Below, piece after piece: positions 27,586 through 35,921 of a DNA stretch of 64,000 nucleotides. The position numbers and the translations under genes were made by a program. The first letter of the stretch is position 1, and each line of letters opens with the position of its first letter. Under the pieces are notes generated by a model. That model was not told where the DNA came from. It searched no databases and was given only the letters and a program-made list of their open reading frames with translations. The DNA comes from Maricaulis maris_C (lineage in GTDB: Bacteria; Pseudomonadota; Alphaproteobacteria; Caulobacterales; Maricaulaceae). The stretch spans positions 1 to 64,000 of the forward strand of contig NZ_JAGDYT010000012.1 in NCBI RefSeq assembly GCF_049116555.1. Reading direction: 5' to 3'.

Positions 27586-28682
27586 TTGTGGGCTTCCGCG
27601 AAGACCTGCGGCGCATGGGCCTTCACCCACATGTGCAAGGGCATCAGGGCCGGATGCTGAAGGTCGGCCACGAAATGGCGCGCGACACGCGGCAGGAGGT
27701 CGAGATAGTTCTGCTTGCCGTCACGCATGGCAAGTCGGACGAAGATGCCGAGGATCTTGGCGTTACGCTGTGCGCCCACTACCGCGTAGGCGGCATCGAA
27801 ACCGGCCGCATCCTCAATCCCGGCCTGCGCAATGAAACGGGCCTTGAGCGGCACCGCCAGCTTGCGCTCGACATTGCGCCGGGCATCCTCGATCAGCGAG
27901 ACGAGGTCATAGGCCGGATGCCCCATGACCGCGTCCTGAAAGTCGAGCAGGCCAATCGCGGCCTCGCCGTCCCGATCCGGCAAGAAGATGAGATTTTCAG
28001 CGTGAAAATCCCGCAGCACCAGTCCGGGCGCACAATGGTCAAGACGCTCGAAGGCGCGGGCCCAGATTGCGTGCCAGTCGTCGCGCGCAGCCTCGTCGAT
28101 CCCGGCGCCGACATATTTGCCCAGGAACCAGTCGAGGAACAGGTCGGCCTCGGCCATCAGCGCCGTCGTGTCATAGCGAAGAAGCGGCCAGGACTGGCCA
28201 TCGCGCTCAACCGTGGCGGGAAAACTGGACCGGTAGATGGCCGCCAGCACATCTACCGCCTTTGCGTAAAGCGTGCCTTCATGCAGTTTGCCGGGCAGGA
28301 GACGGGCGATCAGGTCATCGCCGAGATCCTCAAGCAGCAGAAAGCCTCCCGCCATATCGCTGGCGAGAATGGTCGGGGCGGAGAAACCGCGCTCTCCCAG
28401 AATGTCGGCCAGGCCGGCGAAGGCGACCAGATTGGCACCCGCGAGACGCGCCACCGCATTATAGCCCAGCGCGACCCGCTCATCCGGACTCGCATCCGGC
28501 GGGCAGACCGGCGCTTCCGCCGAGGCCGGCGCATCCATCAACATGGCCTTCGCCTCACCCCGCCTCAGGCGAACATAGCGCCGGGTCGACGCGTCGCCGG
28601 GCAATGGCTGCTGCTCTGCATCACCCCATCCGGCGGCGTTCAGGAAGGCCGCCATCGCGGCGTTTCGGTCAGATATCGTCAA
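27582..28682 (-). CDS. amgK: N-acetylmuramate/N-acetylglucosamine kinase (APH family)
   Basis: 366 aa from a TTG preceded by GGGAG seven bases away; ATG 28655 is the alternative but has no RBS. Aminoglycoside-phosphotransferase fold: GDASTRRYVRL (nucleotide loop), VLRDFHAENLIFLPDR (the catalytic HxDxxxxN-like segment written here as DFHAENL), GLLDFQDAVMGHPAYDLVSL (metal site DFQD). AmgK phosphorylates MurNAc at the anomeric position for MurU. It overlaps tsaE by 14 bases and murU by four. Confidence 0.87.
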   Translation of the reverse strand: MTISDRNAAMAAFLNAAGWGDAEQQPLPGDASTRRYVRLRRGEAKAMLMDAPASAEAPVCPPDASPDERVALGYNAVARLAGANLVAFAGLADILGERGFSAPTILASDMAGGFLLLEDLGDDLIARLLPGKLHEGTLYAKAVDVLAAIYRSSFPATVERDGQSWPLLRYDTTALMAEADLFLDWFLGKYVGAGIDEAARDDWHAIWARAFERLDHCAPGLVLRDFHAENLIFLPDRDGEAAIGLLDFQDAVMGHPAYDLVSLIEDARRNVERKLAVPLKARFIAQAGIEDAAGFDAAYAVVGAQRNAKILGIFVRLAMRDGKQNYLDLLPRVARHFVADLQHPALMPLHMWVKAHAPQVFAEAHK

Positions 28683-29145
28683 GGCGTGTCTCCCACTCCC
28701 CGAACCCTGTTAAGCGTGCCCGCCGCGGTGTGTCCATGGCGTCGCCCGGACTATCCCCGGCCATTTCGAGATGGATTTCCAGCCGGTCATCCGGCACCAG
28801 GCCGAACAGCCGGTCCGGCCATTCAATCATCACGATGATGTCCCCGAAGGCATCCTCCAGACCCAACTCATCCAGCTCCCCGGCCTGTTCGATCCGGTAG
28901 AGATCGGCATGCCAGAGTTCGCCTTTTTCACCATCATAGGTCTGGATCAGCGTATAGGTCGGGCTGGGCGCATCCTCGACTCCGCACAAGGTCGCAATGA
29001 CTGTGCGGGCGAGTGTCGTCTTGCCGGCTCCGAGATCACCGGTCAGGAAGACGGTGTCGCCGGCGCGCAAGGCCGCAGACAGGCGATCTGCGAGGGCCTG
29101 CGTGGCTGCCAGGTCGGGCAAGGAAACAGAGTTCGAATTCCCCAT
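28669..29145 (-). CDS. tsaE: tRNA t6A biosynthesis ATPase TsaE
   Basis: 158 aa. ATPase that cycles the TsaBD complex making t6A37 in ANN-decoding tRNAs. Walker A VFLTGDLGAGKTTLARTVIA, then SPTYTLIQTYDGEKGELWHADLYRIEQAGELDELGLEDAF and MIEWPDRL, all family signatures. First gene of the tsaE-amgK-murU-addB-addA-trxA run. tsaD, another t6A gene, is at the right edge of the window. Confidence 0.95.
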   Translation of the reverse strand: MGNSNSVSLPDLAATQALADRLSAALRAGDTVFLTGDLGAGKTTLARTVIATLCGVEDAPSPTYTLIQTYDGEKGELWHADLYRIEQAGELDELGLEDAFGDIIVMIEWPDRLFGLVPDDRLEIHLEMAGDSPGDAMDTPRRARLTGFGEWETRLDDI

Positions 29146-29248
29146 GGATTGCGCTTAGCGAAGCCCGCCCGACACGGCAAGCGGTGAGGCTGAATCTTGA
29201 CTCGACCGTGAACGCTGTTCATGTGCTGGGGACCTAACGGAGACAAGC

Positions 29249-29569
29249 ATGCCGAAGATCACCTATATCGAGCACAACGGAACCGAACACGTCATTGATG
29301 TCGACGCCGGACTGACCGTGATGGAAGGCGCCGTGCGCAATCTGGTTCCCGGAATTGACGCGGATTGTGGCGGAGCCTGCGCCTGCGCGACCTGCCATGT
29401 TTATGTAGACCCGGCCTGGGCCGAGAAAACCGGCTCGCGTGAAACGATGGAAGACTCGATGCTGGACTTTGCAGAGGAGGTCCAGGAGACCTCTCGCCTG
29501 TCCTGCCAGATCAAGGTCACCGACATGCTTGACGGCCTGATCGTGCGGATGCCGCAAAACCAGGGCTGA
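29249..29569 (+). CDS. adrenodoxin-type 2Fe-2S ferredoxin
   Basis: 106 aa. Cluster ligands are in DCGGACACATC (C-x5-C-x2-C) and the distal RLSCQIKV, the vertebrate-adrenodoxin/FdxB layout. A single-electron carrier for a cytochrome P450, Fe-S assembly or similar partner; no partner gene is adjacent. It lies alone on the plus strand between divL and tsaE, which read the other way. Confidence 0.92.
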   Translation: MPKITYIEHNGTEHVIDVDAGLTVMEGAVRNLVPGIDADCGGACACATCHVYVDPAWAEKTGSRETMEDSMLDFAEEVQETSRLSCQIKVTDMLDGLIVRMPQNQG

Positions 29570-29611
29570 TTGCCTGTCGCAGCGTCTTGAGCTGTCACGG
29601 CAAGCCCGGGA

Positions 29612-32101
29612 TTATTCGGCGCGGGCCCGATCACCGGCCAGTCGCGTGGCTGCCCGGCTGGTGAAATCCAGCTCGGGCGGGGCCGCCGTGCTGCGCGGCT
29701 CCAGCGGCAGATGGCACGAGACCAGCGTGCCGTTTTCCGGCTCGGACTGAAGCTCGACCCAGCCGCCGTGCAGTTCGGCAATTTCCTTGACCAGTGACAG
29801 GCCAAGACCGGCACCGCCGCGCTCGCCCCGCGAGAACCGGTCAAACACGCTGGCCTGCTTGTCCGGGGCGATACCCTCGCCATCATCCTGGACCCAGAGC
29901 GTGATGTCCTCGCCATTGCGGCGCGCGCCAATCGTCACCGCACCACCGGTGGCGACATGGCGGACTGCATTGGAGAGCAGGTTCATCGACACCTGTTTCA
30001 GGCGATTGCGATCCGCCCGGAGCAGACCCAGATCGTCTTCCACATCGATCGACAGCTTGATGGCGTGGTGATCGGCGCGGGCCGCGATGAGCTCGGCGGC
30101 TTCCCGGGCCACATCACCCAGATCGACATCGCCGAGTTCCAGCTCGAGCTGGCCTGCATCGATCGCCGCTACATCGAGAATATCGTCGATCAGCTTCGCG
30201 AGATGAGCCGCGGCTGACTGGATTGCCGACATCGGTTCTTTCTGTCGATCGGACAACTCACCGGCAAAACCCTGGGCCAACATGTCGGCATAGCCGCCAA
30301 TCGTCGTCAGCGGCGTGCGCAATTGATAACTCACATGCTCGACGAATTCGGTCTTGATGCGTTCTGACGTCTCCAACGCCTCCGCCCGCTCGCGCAGGGC
30401 TTCTTCGATACGGCGACTATCGGTGACGTCATCCCAGCAGATCAGCGTCGCGCCATCAGGCAGCGGTCGTGTCAGATAGGTCAGGACCCGGCCGTCGGAA
30501 CGGCGCATCTCGCCAGTGACCTGCTTGCGGGCCTGCGGGCTGGGATCCGTGACCCGGGCCTTTATGTCGGTCCAGACGCGGTCATCCGTGAACAGGGCCG
30601 CGCAGGTCTCCGACACCGTATCGAAATCAGGCTGACCATCCAGCTCATCAGCCTCGAAACCCCACAGGTCCTCGAAGGCAGAATTATTCAGCTGCAGACG
30701 ACCATGGGCCCCGAACACCGCGACGGCCTCGTGCAGCTTGTCGAGCGTGGCCCGCTGGACATTGATCAGCGTGTTATAGCGGGCGCGCAGGGCAAGTTCG
30801 TCGGTCTTGTCCTCGAAAATCAGCATGAGACCGCCGAGCGGGTGGCGTTGGCGAGCGACACGCAGGGTCCGGCCATCGGGCAGAGGCCAGAGCTCGTCCG
30901 GCGTTTCCTCGTTCGGTGGGGCGTCATAACGCGCCAGCTCTTCGCTCTTCCAGCCGCCGAAATCGGCCTGCTCGGGCAGAAGGCGCTTCTCGCGCATGCG
31001 ATCGAGGAATTGGGCGTGCCCCGGCCGCTCATTGAGCCAGGCATCGTCCAGCTTGAACAGGTTGGAGAACGCCTTGTTGTGAAAGTTCAGGCGCTTGGAC
31101 CGATCGAACACCACCACGGCCTCGGCCATATGATTGAGGGTGTCATCATGGGCCCGACGGAAGCGGGCGAGCGCCGCCTTGGCTTCCTCGCCATCGGTCA
31201 CATCCACGGCGAAGCCCGCCGCGCCGCCCGAGACCGGGAAAACCAGGAAATTCAGGCCGCGCCGGGCTCCGTCGACCACAACAATGCGCATTTCCTCCAC
31301 CGATTCGCCGGCAGCGGTCGCGCGGTTGGCCAGGTCGGACATCGCCCCATCCAGAAGGATCTGGCGGTCTAGCGTGGTGTCGATCGTGTCGCTCTCGACG
31401 GCTTTCACATAGGCCTGGTTCGCCCACTCCATCCGGCCACTGGCATTCATCCGCCAAGCCGGGAAAGGCGCGCGCCCAAGCATGTCGAGGAAGGCCAGCG
31501 GATCCTTGGAGACCAGACGGCGAGCCTCTTCGATCCGACCCCGTGCCCCGGACTCCTCGAGGCCGCGAATCGTTGCGTCGGACAGCCAGACCACAAGCTG
31601 GGTTCCGGCGGCGCGCCCATCGACTTCGAGGAAGCGCCCGCTCGGGCCGAGTATGGTCAGGGAAAAAGGTTGGCCCTTCTGCGTCAACTCCTGGAAGCGG
31701 CGGCGCAGTGTTGTTTCATCGCCGCCGGCCGATCGGGCTTCATAATCGGCGAGACCTTCCATGAGGAGGCCGGCCGGGTTGGGGCCATCGCTTGCCTCGG
31801 CAAAGCGCAAGAGCGAAGCCAGCGCGACAGAGGACCCAAAGATGCGCGGTTCACCCCAACCTGTTTCAGGACCGTCAGATGGCGGTTGATCCCAGACCAG
31901 GACCAAGCCGGGATGAGCGCCGAACACGCTGTCGGCCCGGGCGATGCGGTCTTCGAGTTCGGCCAGTTTGCGGCGCCAGAGCGCCTGCGCGCCACGCGCA
32001 CCGGACGTCAGCTTGAAGGCCCATATGCCGACAGCGACGGCAAAGGCTACGGCCCCGACGGTGACAGCAAGTGTCACGAACTGAAATGTCTGTCCGGTCA
32101 T
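29612..32101 (-). CDS. divL: DivL-type cell-cycle kinase homologue with Tyr at the phospho-acceptor
   Basis: About 829 aa from the ATG of MTGQTFQFVTLAVTVG; a longer in-frame extension is less likely. One N-terminal membrane helix (about residues 8-28), several PAS-like repeats, then the H-box FVEHVSYQLRTPLTTIGGYADML in which the normal His is Tyr (codon 30326-30328, about Tyr592), and the ATPase boxes MNLLSNAVRH, WVQDDGEGI and GAGLGLSLVKEIAELHGG. Caulobacter DivL is known for exactly this Tyr (Tyr550); it acts with CckA and DivK to control CtrA rather than as a normal His kinase. Neighbour tsaE also matches the Caulobacter context. Confidence 0.9.
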   Translation of the reverse strand: MTGQTFQFVTLAVTVGAVAFAVAVGIWAFKLTSGARGAQALWRRKLAELEDRIARADSVFGAHPGLVLVWDQPPSDGPETGWGEPRIFGSSVALASLLRFAEASDGPNPAGLLMEGLADYEARSAGGDETTLRRRFQELTQKGQPFSLTILGPSGRFLEVDGRAAGTQLVVWLSDATIRGLEESGARGRIEEARRLVSKDPLAFLDMLGRAPFPAWRMNASGRMEWANQAYVKAVESDTIDTTLDRQILLDGAMSDLANRATAAGESVEEMRIVVVDGARRGLNFLVFPVSGGAAGFAVDVTDGEEAKAALARFRRAHDDTLNHMAEAVVVFDRSKRLNFHNKAFSNLFKLDDAWLNERPGHAQFLDRMREKRLLPEQADFGGWKSEELARYDAPPNEETPDELWPLPDGRTLRVARQRHPLGGLMLIFEDKTDELALRARYNTLINVQRATLDKLHEAVAVFGAHGRLQLNNSAFEDLWGFEADELDGQPDFDTVSETCAALFTDDRVWTDIKARVTDPSPQARKQVTGEMRRSDGRVLTYLTRPLPDGATLICWDDVTDSRRIEEALRERAEALETSERIKTEFVEHVSYQLRTPLTTIGGYADMLAQGFAGELSDRQKEPMSAIQSAAAHLAKLIDDILDVAAIDAGQLELELGDVDLGDVAREAAELIAARADHHAIKLSIDVEDDLGLLRADRNRLKQVSMNLLSNAVRHVATGGAVTIGARRNGEDITLWVQDDGEGIAPDKQASVFDRFSRGERGGAGLGLSLVKEIAELHGGWVELQSEPENGTLVSCHLPLEPRSTAAPPELDFTSRAATRLAGDRARAE

Positions 32102-32372
32102 CAATGTCGCCCTGGGTGCGGACCCGCCCCCAAATCGCTTGCGGCCCTCACGAATCACCATGATACCGGCCACTGGACTCGCGGGCGATGCCCGGGCCGG
32201 TAAAAACTCTAATAAGTTATATACCCCGGCGAAGAAAAATGGGGAAAAACAAGGCGCGCACCGGGGCGGCACCGGGCGTCAGCCCTGCAATATCCAGAGC
32301 CGAGGCACGCCCGGGCTGATCCGCGCTGCACGCCCCGGCACACTGCAGGAAGATGTGGAAACTGCGATCAGC

Positions 32373-32819
32373 TCAGCGAATGTGCACTTCGCCGGCGCGA
32401 AATTCGAACATGACGACGCAATTCTCCAGGCTGTCCACTCCGTCCAGCGGAGCAAACTCCCAGTTCGAAACCGCTCGCTCGGTGGCCCGGTTAAACGGCC
32501 CGTCAGGCACGGCGCGATGAACGCGTGCGCGATGGACACTGCCATCGGCATAAACATGGAAGCGCACCACGACCCAACCCTGCCGACCCCGCGCCCAGGC
32601 GCGGGCCGGATAATCCGGTAGCGCGGCCGACACGGCAGCGAGGGTCGAACCCCGACAATCCTCCGGCCCCATCATGCGTTCGACATTCGGCGGAACCGGC
32701 AATTGGTCCCGCGGGATGAACGGGCCACGCCCAGGCGGCGCCAGACCTGGCAGGTCCGGCATCGGAACCCCGCCACAGGCGGTCAGGACCAGGCAGAAAC
32801 AGACGACCAAGCTTCGCAT
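32373..32819 (-). CDS. lipoprotein with TonB C-terminal domain
   Basis: 148 aa. Lipobox in MRSLVVCFCLVLTACGG, a Pro-rich linker, then a TonB C-terminal fold: YPARAWARGRQGWVVVRFHVYADGSV and FNRATERAVSNWEFAPLDG. There is no N-terminal membrane helix of the usual TonB kind; anchoring would be through lipid. One Cys near the C-terminus (ENCVVMFEF). It may act in envelope energy coupling or only share the fold. Confidence 0.75.
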   Translation of the reverse strand: MRSLVVCFCLVLTACGGVPMPDLPGLAPPGRGPFIPRDQLPVPPNVERMMGPEDCRGSTLAAVSAALPDYPARAWARGRQGWVVVRFHVYADGSVHRARVHRAVPDGPFNRATERAVSNWEFAPLDGVDSLENCVVMFEFRAGEVHIR

Positions 32820-33025
32820 GGCGGCAAGCTAGCGACTCACCGGAGAACACGGAAGCACGCTTTCAGCGAGGCGGCGGCGGAACAGATGTTGAACAATTTC
32901 TGAAGAATTGATGAAGGCCGTTCTATTTCCGGCATCAAACTTGTAGACTTGATGGGAAACGGGTGAGGGGCCTGCCGATTTGGGACAATCGGACGGGTGA
33001 TTTGTTGTTAGAGGTGCGTAAAGCC
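32820..33025. other. divergent promoter region
   Basis: About 206 bases between the TonB-C lipoprotein and the acidic-tail membrane protein. AT-rich from 32880 to 32960. AGAGG at 33010-33014 may be the RBS of the plus gene. No repeat or operator recognised. Confidence 0.4.
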
Positions 33026-35110
33026 ATGTCTTTGTTACCGACCGCGCATGCCGGGCAGTCTTTCGGCGCCCGCCGGATCGATTTCTATACAGTGTCAGGC
33101 GAGGTTTCCGCCTCCGATGACGGGACGGGCCGCGTCACCGACACGGATGGCATGGCACACGATGTCCACCTCCTGGAACGGTCGAATGCGCTGGCACCGG
33201 GGGATACGGCCAGCGTTTTGCGGGTCCAGGCCGGTCCCAATCGGCGCTCGCGCCCGGCGGCCATCGTCAATCACACGCGCGGCACCTGGATGCGGGCCTC
33301 TCCGGATGCGACCGGACTTCTGGCCCGCTCGGGCGTGACCCGTGGCTTCAATTGGTGGCTCTCCGTCCTGGCCCTGGCCTTGGTCGCCATCGCCGCCGTC
33401 TGGCCCGCCATTCACGGCTTCCTGACCGAGGTCAATGGCAATCTGATGGCATCAGTTCCGGCTTTTGACGTTTACGCCGAGATCGCCGCATTCCTGCCCG
33501 GCCTGTCGGGTTGGCGTCTCGAAAATGCCCTGCCGTCCGGCCTGCTGGATGGGCTCGCATCACTCGGCTTCGTCCCGATGGATCAACTGACCGAATGGGG
33601 CATTGGCATCGGGGCCGGCCTTCTGGCCCTGCTGAGCTTCCTCGGACGCTCCTGGCGCCTGGTCTACATCCCGGCGCTTGCGGCCCTGGCACTGGCGACC
33701 GGTGCCATTCTGGGCGCCGCCCTGCCAACACTCGCGGTAATTGGTGGCAGCCTGCTTTTCTTCATGCTTGGTGGCCTGATCAATCGCATTCGCGATGGTG
33801 GGCGCTTCAATGCCCGCGTTGCTCGCCTCGCGGAACACGCCCTGCGCAATCCGCCCCAGGAAGGCGTACGCACCAGTGACACGTCCGACGCCGCCAAGGC
33901 CGGTGTGATTGCGAGCGCCGCCATCGCTGCGGCAACCGCAACCGCCGAGGGCAGTGACGCGCCGGCCGCTGCCGACGTCAGCGACGAGCAGGTCGAGGCG
34001 GGCGCTGATACGGATTCTGACCGGGAAGCCAGCGACGACTCTTCATCAGACACTCCTGAAACCGTCGAAACGGCCCAGGACGATGGCGGGTCCGGCGAGG
34101 TGGAGGCACCGGCCCAGGATGACCTTTTGCCTGCTGCGCCAACCAGCGATGCGGAAACAGATATTGCGGCAGACGCCACAGAAGTTGTGACCACCGACGA
34201 AACAGATATTGCCTCCGACAGTGCGGCCGTCATTGCGGTCACCGGCGAAGCAGAGGCCGCTTCCGATGAGGCCGCCTCGGATTCTGCTACAGTCATTGCG
34301 GCACCCGACGCAGCCGAAAACGCCTCCGACAGTGCGGCAAACACCGCAGTCGCTGACGAAACAGAGGTCGCGAGCGACCAGGCTGCGGATGCAGCCGCAG
34401 CGTCTGATGCCGGGATTCGCACTGACAATGCCGCCGTTGAGCCGATTGCCGAAATCGTTGAGGCTGACGAGACTGACGAGGCTGCGGGAGAAGACGCACC
34501 GGTCGAGGCCGAGAGCGACGCCGCTCCCGAGATGAGTTCGGATACGGGCAGTGAGGTAGGAACCGATATCCCGGCCACGGATCCGGTGGTCGCCGAGGAA
34601 GAGTTGGATGACGACCTGCCCAGCCTCGATGATGTCGCTGCTGCCGCCGCTCTGACGGCTGTCGAGACGTCAGAGCCCGAAACCGGTGAGACCGCGGACG
34701 CCGCGGCATCGCCAGCGGCGGTTGACCTTGATGATGAACGCACCATGCCTGTCGCTCCGCCACCGCCCATGCCGGGGGAAGAGGCGGCCAGTGCTGACGC
34801 CACCACCGAGACAGAGGTCGCGCCGGAAACAGCAACAGTCCCCGAACCCGCCATTGCCGCTGCGGACGCGCCAGAACCGGTCGCGGACGTGACGGACGCG
34901 ATCGCAGATGCGCCGGCAGTGGTCGCAGATACATCGGAACCCGACGCGGAAGTGACGGCAGAGGTCACAGACATCGCCGCCACCGCGATCGTCGATGACC
35001 CGATGATGGATGACGGTGCGGATCCGATGATGAGTTCGGAAGGCAAGGCCGATTACGCACCTGGCGCCCCGGACATTGATATCGACCGCGCGCCGGCCCG
35101 TCAGGACTGA
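33026..35110 (+). CDS. membrane protein with long acidic low-complexity tail
   Basis: 694 aa from ATG 33026. Residues 1-110 form a small basic/polar domain containing TVSGEVSASDDGTGRVTDTDG. Several hydrophobic helices follow between about residues 108 and 265 (WWLSVLALALVAIAAVWPAI; AGLLALLSFLG; VYIPALAALALATGAILGA; LFFMLGGLINRI). From about residue 290 to the end the sequence is almost only Ala, Asp, Glu, Thr and Val, with repeating units such as ASDSAAVIAV and ADETEVASDQAAD. Strongly negative, probably disordered. No enzyme motif. It is followed by a terminator. Function unknown. Confidence 0.75.
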   Translation: MSLLPTAHAGQSFGARRIDFYTVSGEVSASDDGTGRVTDTDGMAHDVHLLERSNALAPGDTASVLRVQAGPNRRSRPAAIVNHTRGTWMRASPDATGLLARSGVTRGFNWWLSVLALALVAIAAVWPAIHGFLTEVNGNLMASVPAFDVYAEIAAFLPGLSGWRLENALPSGLLDGLASLGFVPMDQLTEWGIGIGAGLLALLSFLGRSWRLVYIPALAALALATGAILGAALPTLAVIGGSLLFFMLGGLINRIRDGGRFNARVARLAEHALRNPPQEGVRTSDTSDAAKAGVIASAAIAAATATAEGSDAPAAADVSDEQVEAGADTDSDREASDDSSSDTPETVETAQDDGGSGEVEAPAQDDLLPAAPTSDAETDIAADATEVVTTDETDIASDSAAVIAVTGEAEAASDEAASDSATVIAAPDAAENASDSAANTAVADETEVASDQAADAAAASDAGIRTDNAAVEPIAEIVEADETDEAAGEDAPVEAESDAAPEMSSDTGSEVGTDIPATDPVVAEEELDDDLPSLDDVAAAAALTAVETSEPETGETADAAASPAAVDLDDERTMPVAPPPPMPGEEAASADATTETEVAPETATVPEPAIAAADAPEPVADVTDAIADAPAVVADTSEPDAEVTAEVTDIAATAIVDDPMMDDGADPMMSSEGKADYAPGAPDIDIDRAPARQD

Positions 35111-35122
35111 CCGGATCCACCC

Positions 35123-35157
35123 AACAGAAAGCCCGTCAATTGGCGGGCTTTCCTGTT
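35123..35157. terminator. intrinsic terminator
   Basis: GAAAGCCCG (35127-35135) pairs with CGGGCTTTC (35144-35152), extended by AAC/GTT, and followed by a T-rich stretch. It lies between convergent genes and can serve both strands. Confidence 0.85.
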
Positions 35158-35176
35158 TCCGGGTCCTGAAATGCGG

Positions 35177-35452
35177 TCAGACGTCCTCGTGAAATCCGGC
35201 CTCGACCAGGTCGCAGAGACTGTCGGCCGCCGTCTTGGCATCCGGTCCTTCGGAGACTATTCCGATCACCGAGCCCTTCGCGGCAGCCAGCATCAGCAAC
35301 TCCATGATCGAATCCGCATTCACGGTCTCGCCATCGCGCGAGACATGGATGGTGGCATCAAAACCCTGGGCCATTTCCACGAATTTCGCCGCGGCCCGGG
35401 CATGCAGCCCGCGCGCATTGCAGATGGTGACCTCGCGCGCAACGTGCGTCAC
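35177..35452 (-). CDS. ptsH: phosphocarrier protein HPr
   Basis: 91 aa. Phosphorelay protein of the PTS: CNARGLHARAAAKFVE holds the His15-equivalent, and NADSIMELLMLAAAKGS holds the Ser46-equivalent normally phosphorylated by HPr kinase. The start is GTG overlapping the EIIA stop (GTGA). Together with EIIA and ChvIG it belongs to the alphaproteobacterial regulatory PTS, which senses carbon/nitrogen state rather than moving sugar. Confidence 0.94.
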   Translation of the reverse strand: MTHVAREVTICNARGLHARAAAKFVEMAQGFDATIHVSRDGETVNADSIMELLMLAAAKGSVIGIVSEGPDAKTAADSLCDLVEAGFHEDV

Positions 35453-35856
35453 TTGCCAGCACCTTCAAGAACATTCGAGGCGATCGCAATATAGCGCTTT
35501 CCCGCGTCCTCACCCATGCGCGACAGGCTGTCCAGATCAGCCCGCGAGCGGGCTTCAGCCAGTTTGATCAACATCGGCAGATTGACGCCGGCAATGACCT
35601 CAACCTTGCCCGGTTCGAGCAAGGAAATCGCCAGGTTGGACGGGGTCCCGCCAAACATGTCGGTGAGAATCAGCACGCCTTCGCCGCGATCCGCATCCTC
35701 GATGGCCTGCTTGATATCGCCGCGGCGCTTTTCCATGTCATCGTCCGGCCCGATGCACACGGCCAGGAACGCATCCATCGGCCCCACCACGTGTTCCGTG
35801 GCAGCGACAAATTCATCGGCCAAACGGCCATGGCTGACTACGACGACTCCGATCAT
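35449..35856 (-). CDS. PTS EIIA component (mannose type)
   Basis: 135 aa EIIA-Man fold. MIGVVVVSHGRLADEF contains the phosphorylated His9; VLILTDMFGGTPSNLAISLL is the family loop. No EIIB/EIIC permease is present here, so a regulatory role is likely. It is 65 bases downstream of chvG, where hprK is normally found between the two in relatives. Confidence 0.92.
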   Translation of the reverse strand: MIGVVVVSHGRLADEFVAATEHVVGPMDAFLAVCIGPDDDMEKRRGDIKQAIEDADRGEGVLILTDMFGGTPSNLAISLLEPGKVEVIAGVNLPMLIKLAEARSRADLDSLSRMGEDAGKRYIAIASNVLEGAGK

Positions 35857-35921
35857 GAAAGCATCTAAACGCGGCTTGAGTTGGGGGGGAAGCGTCTTTT
35901 TGCAATCGCACCGGCAATTTG

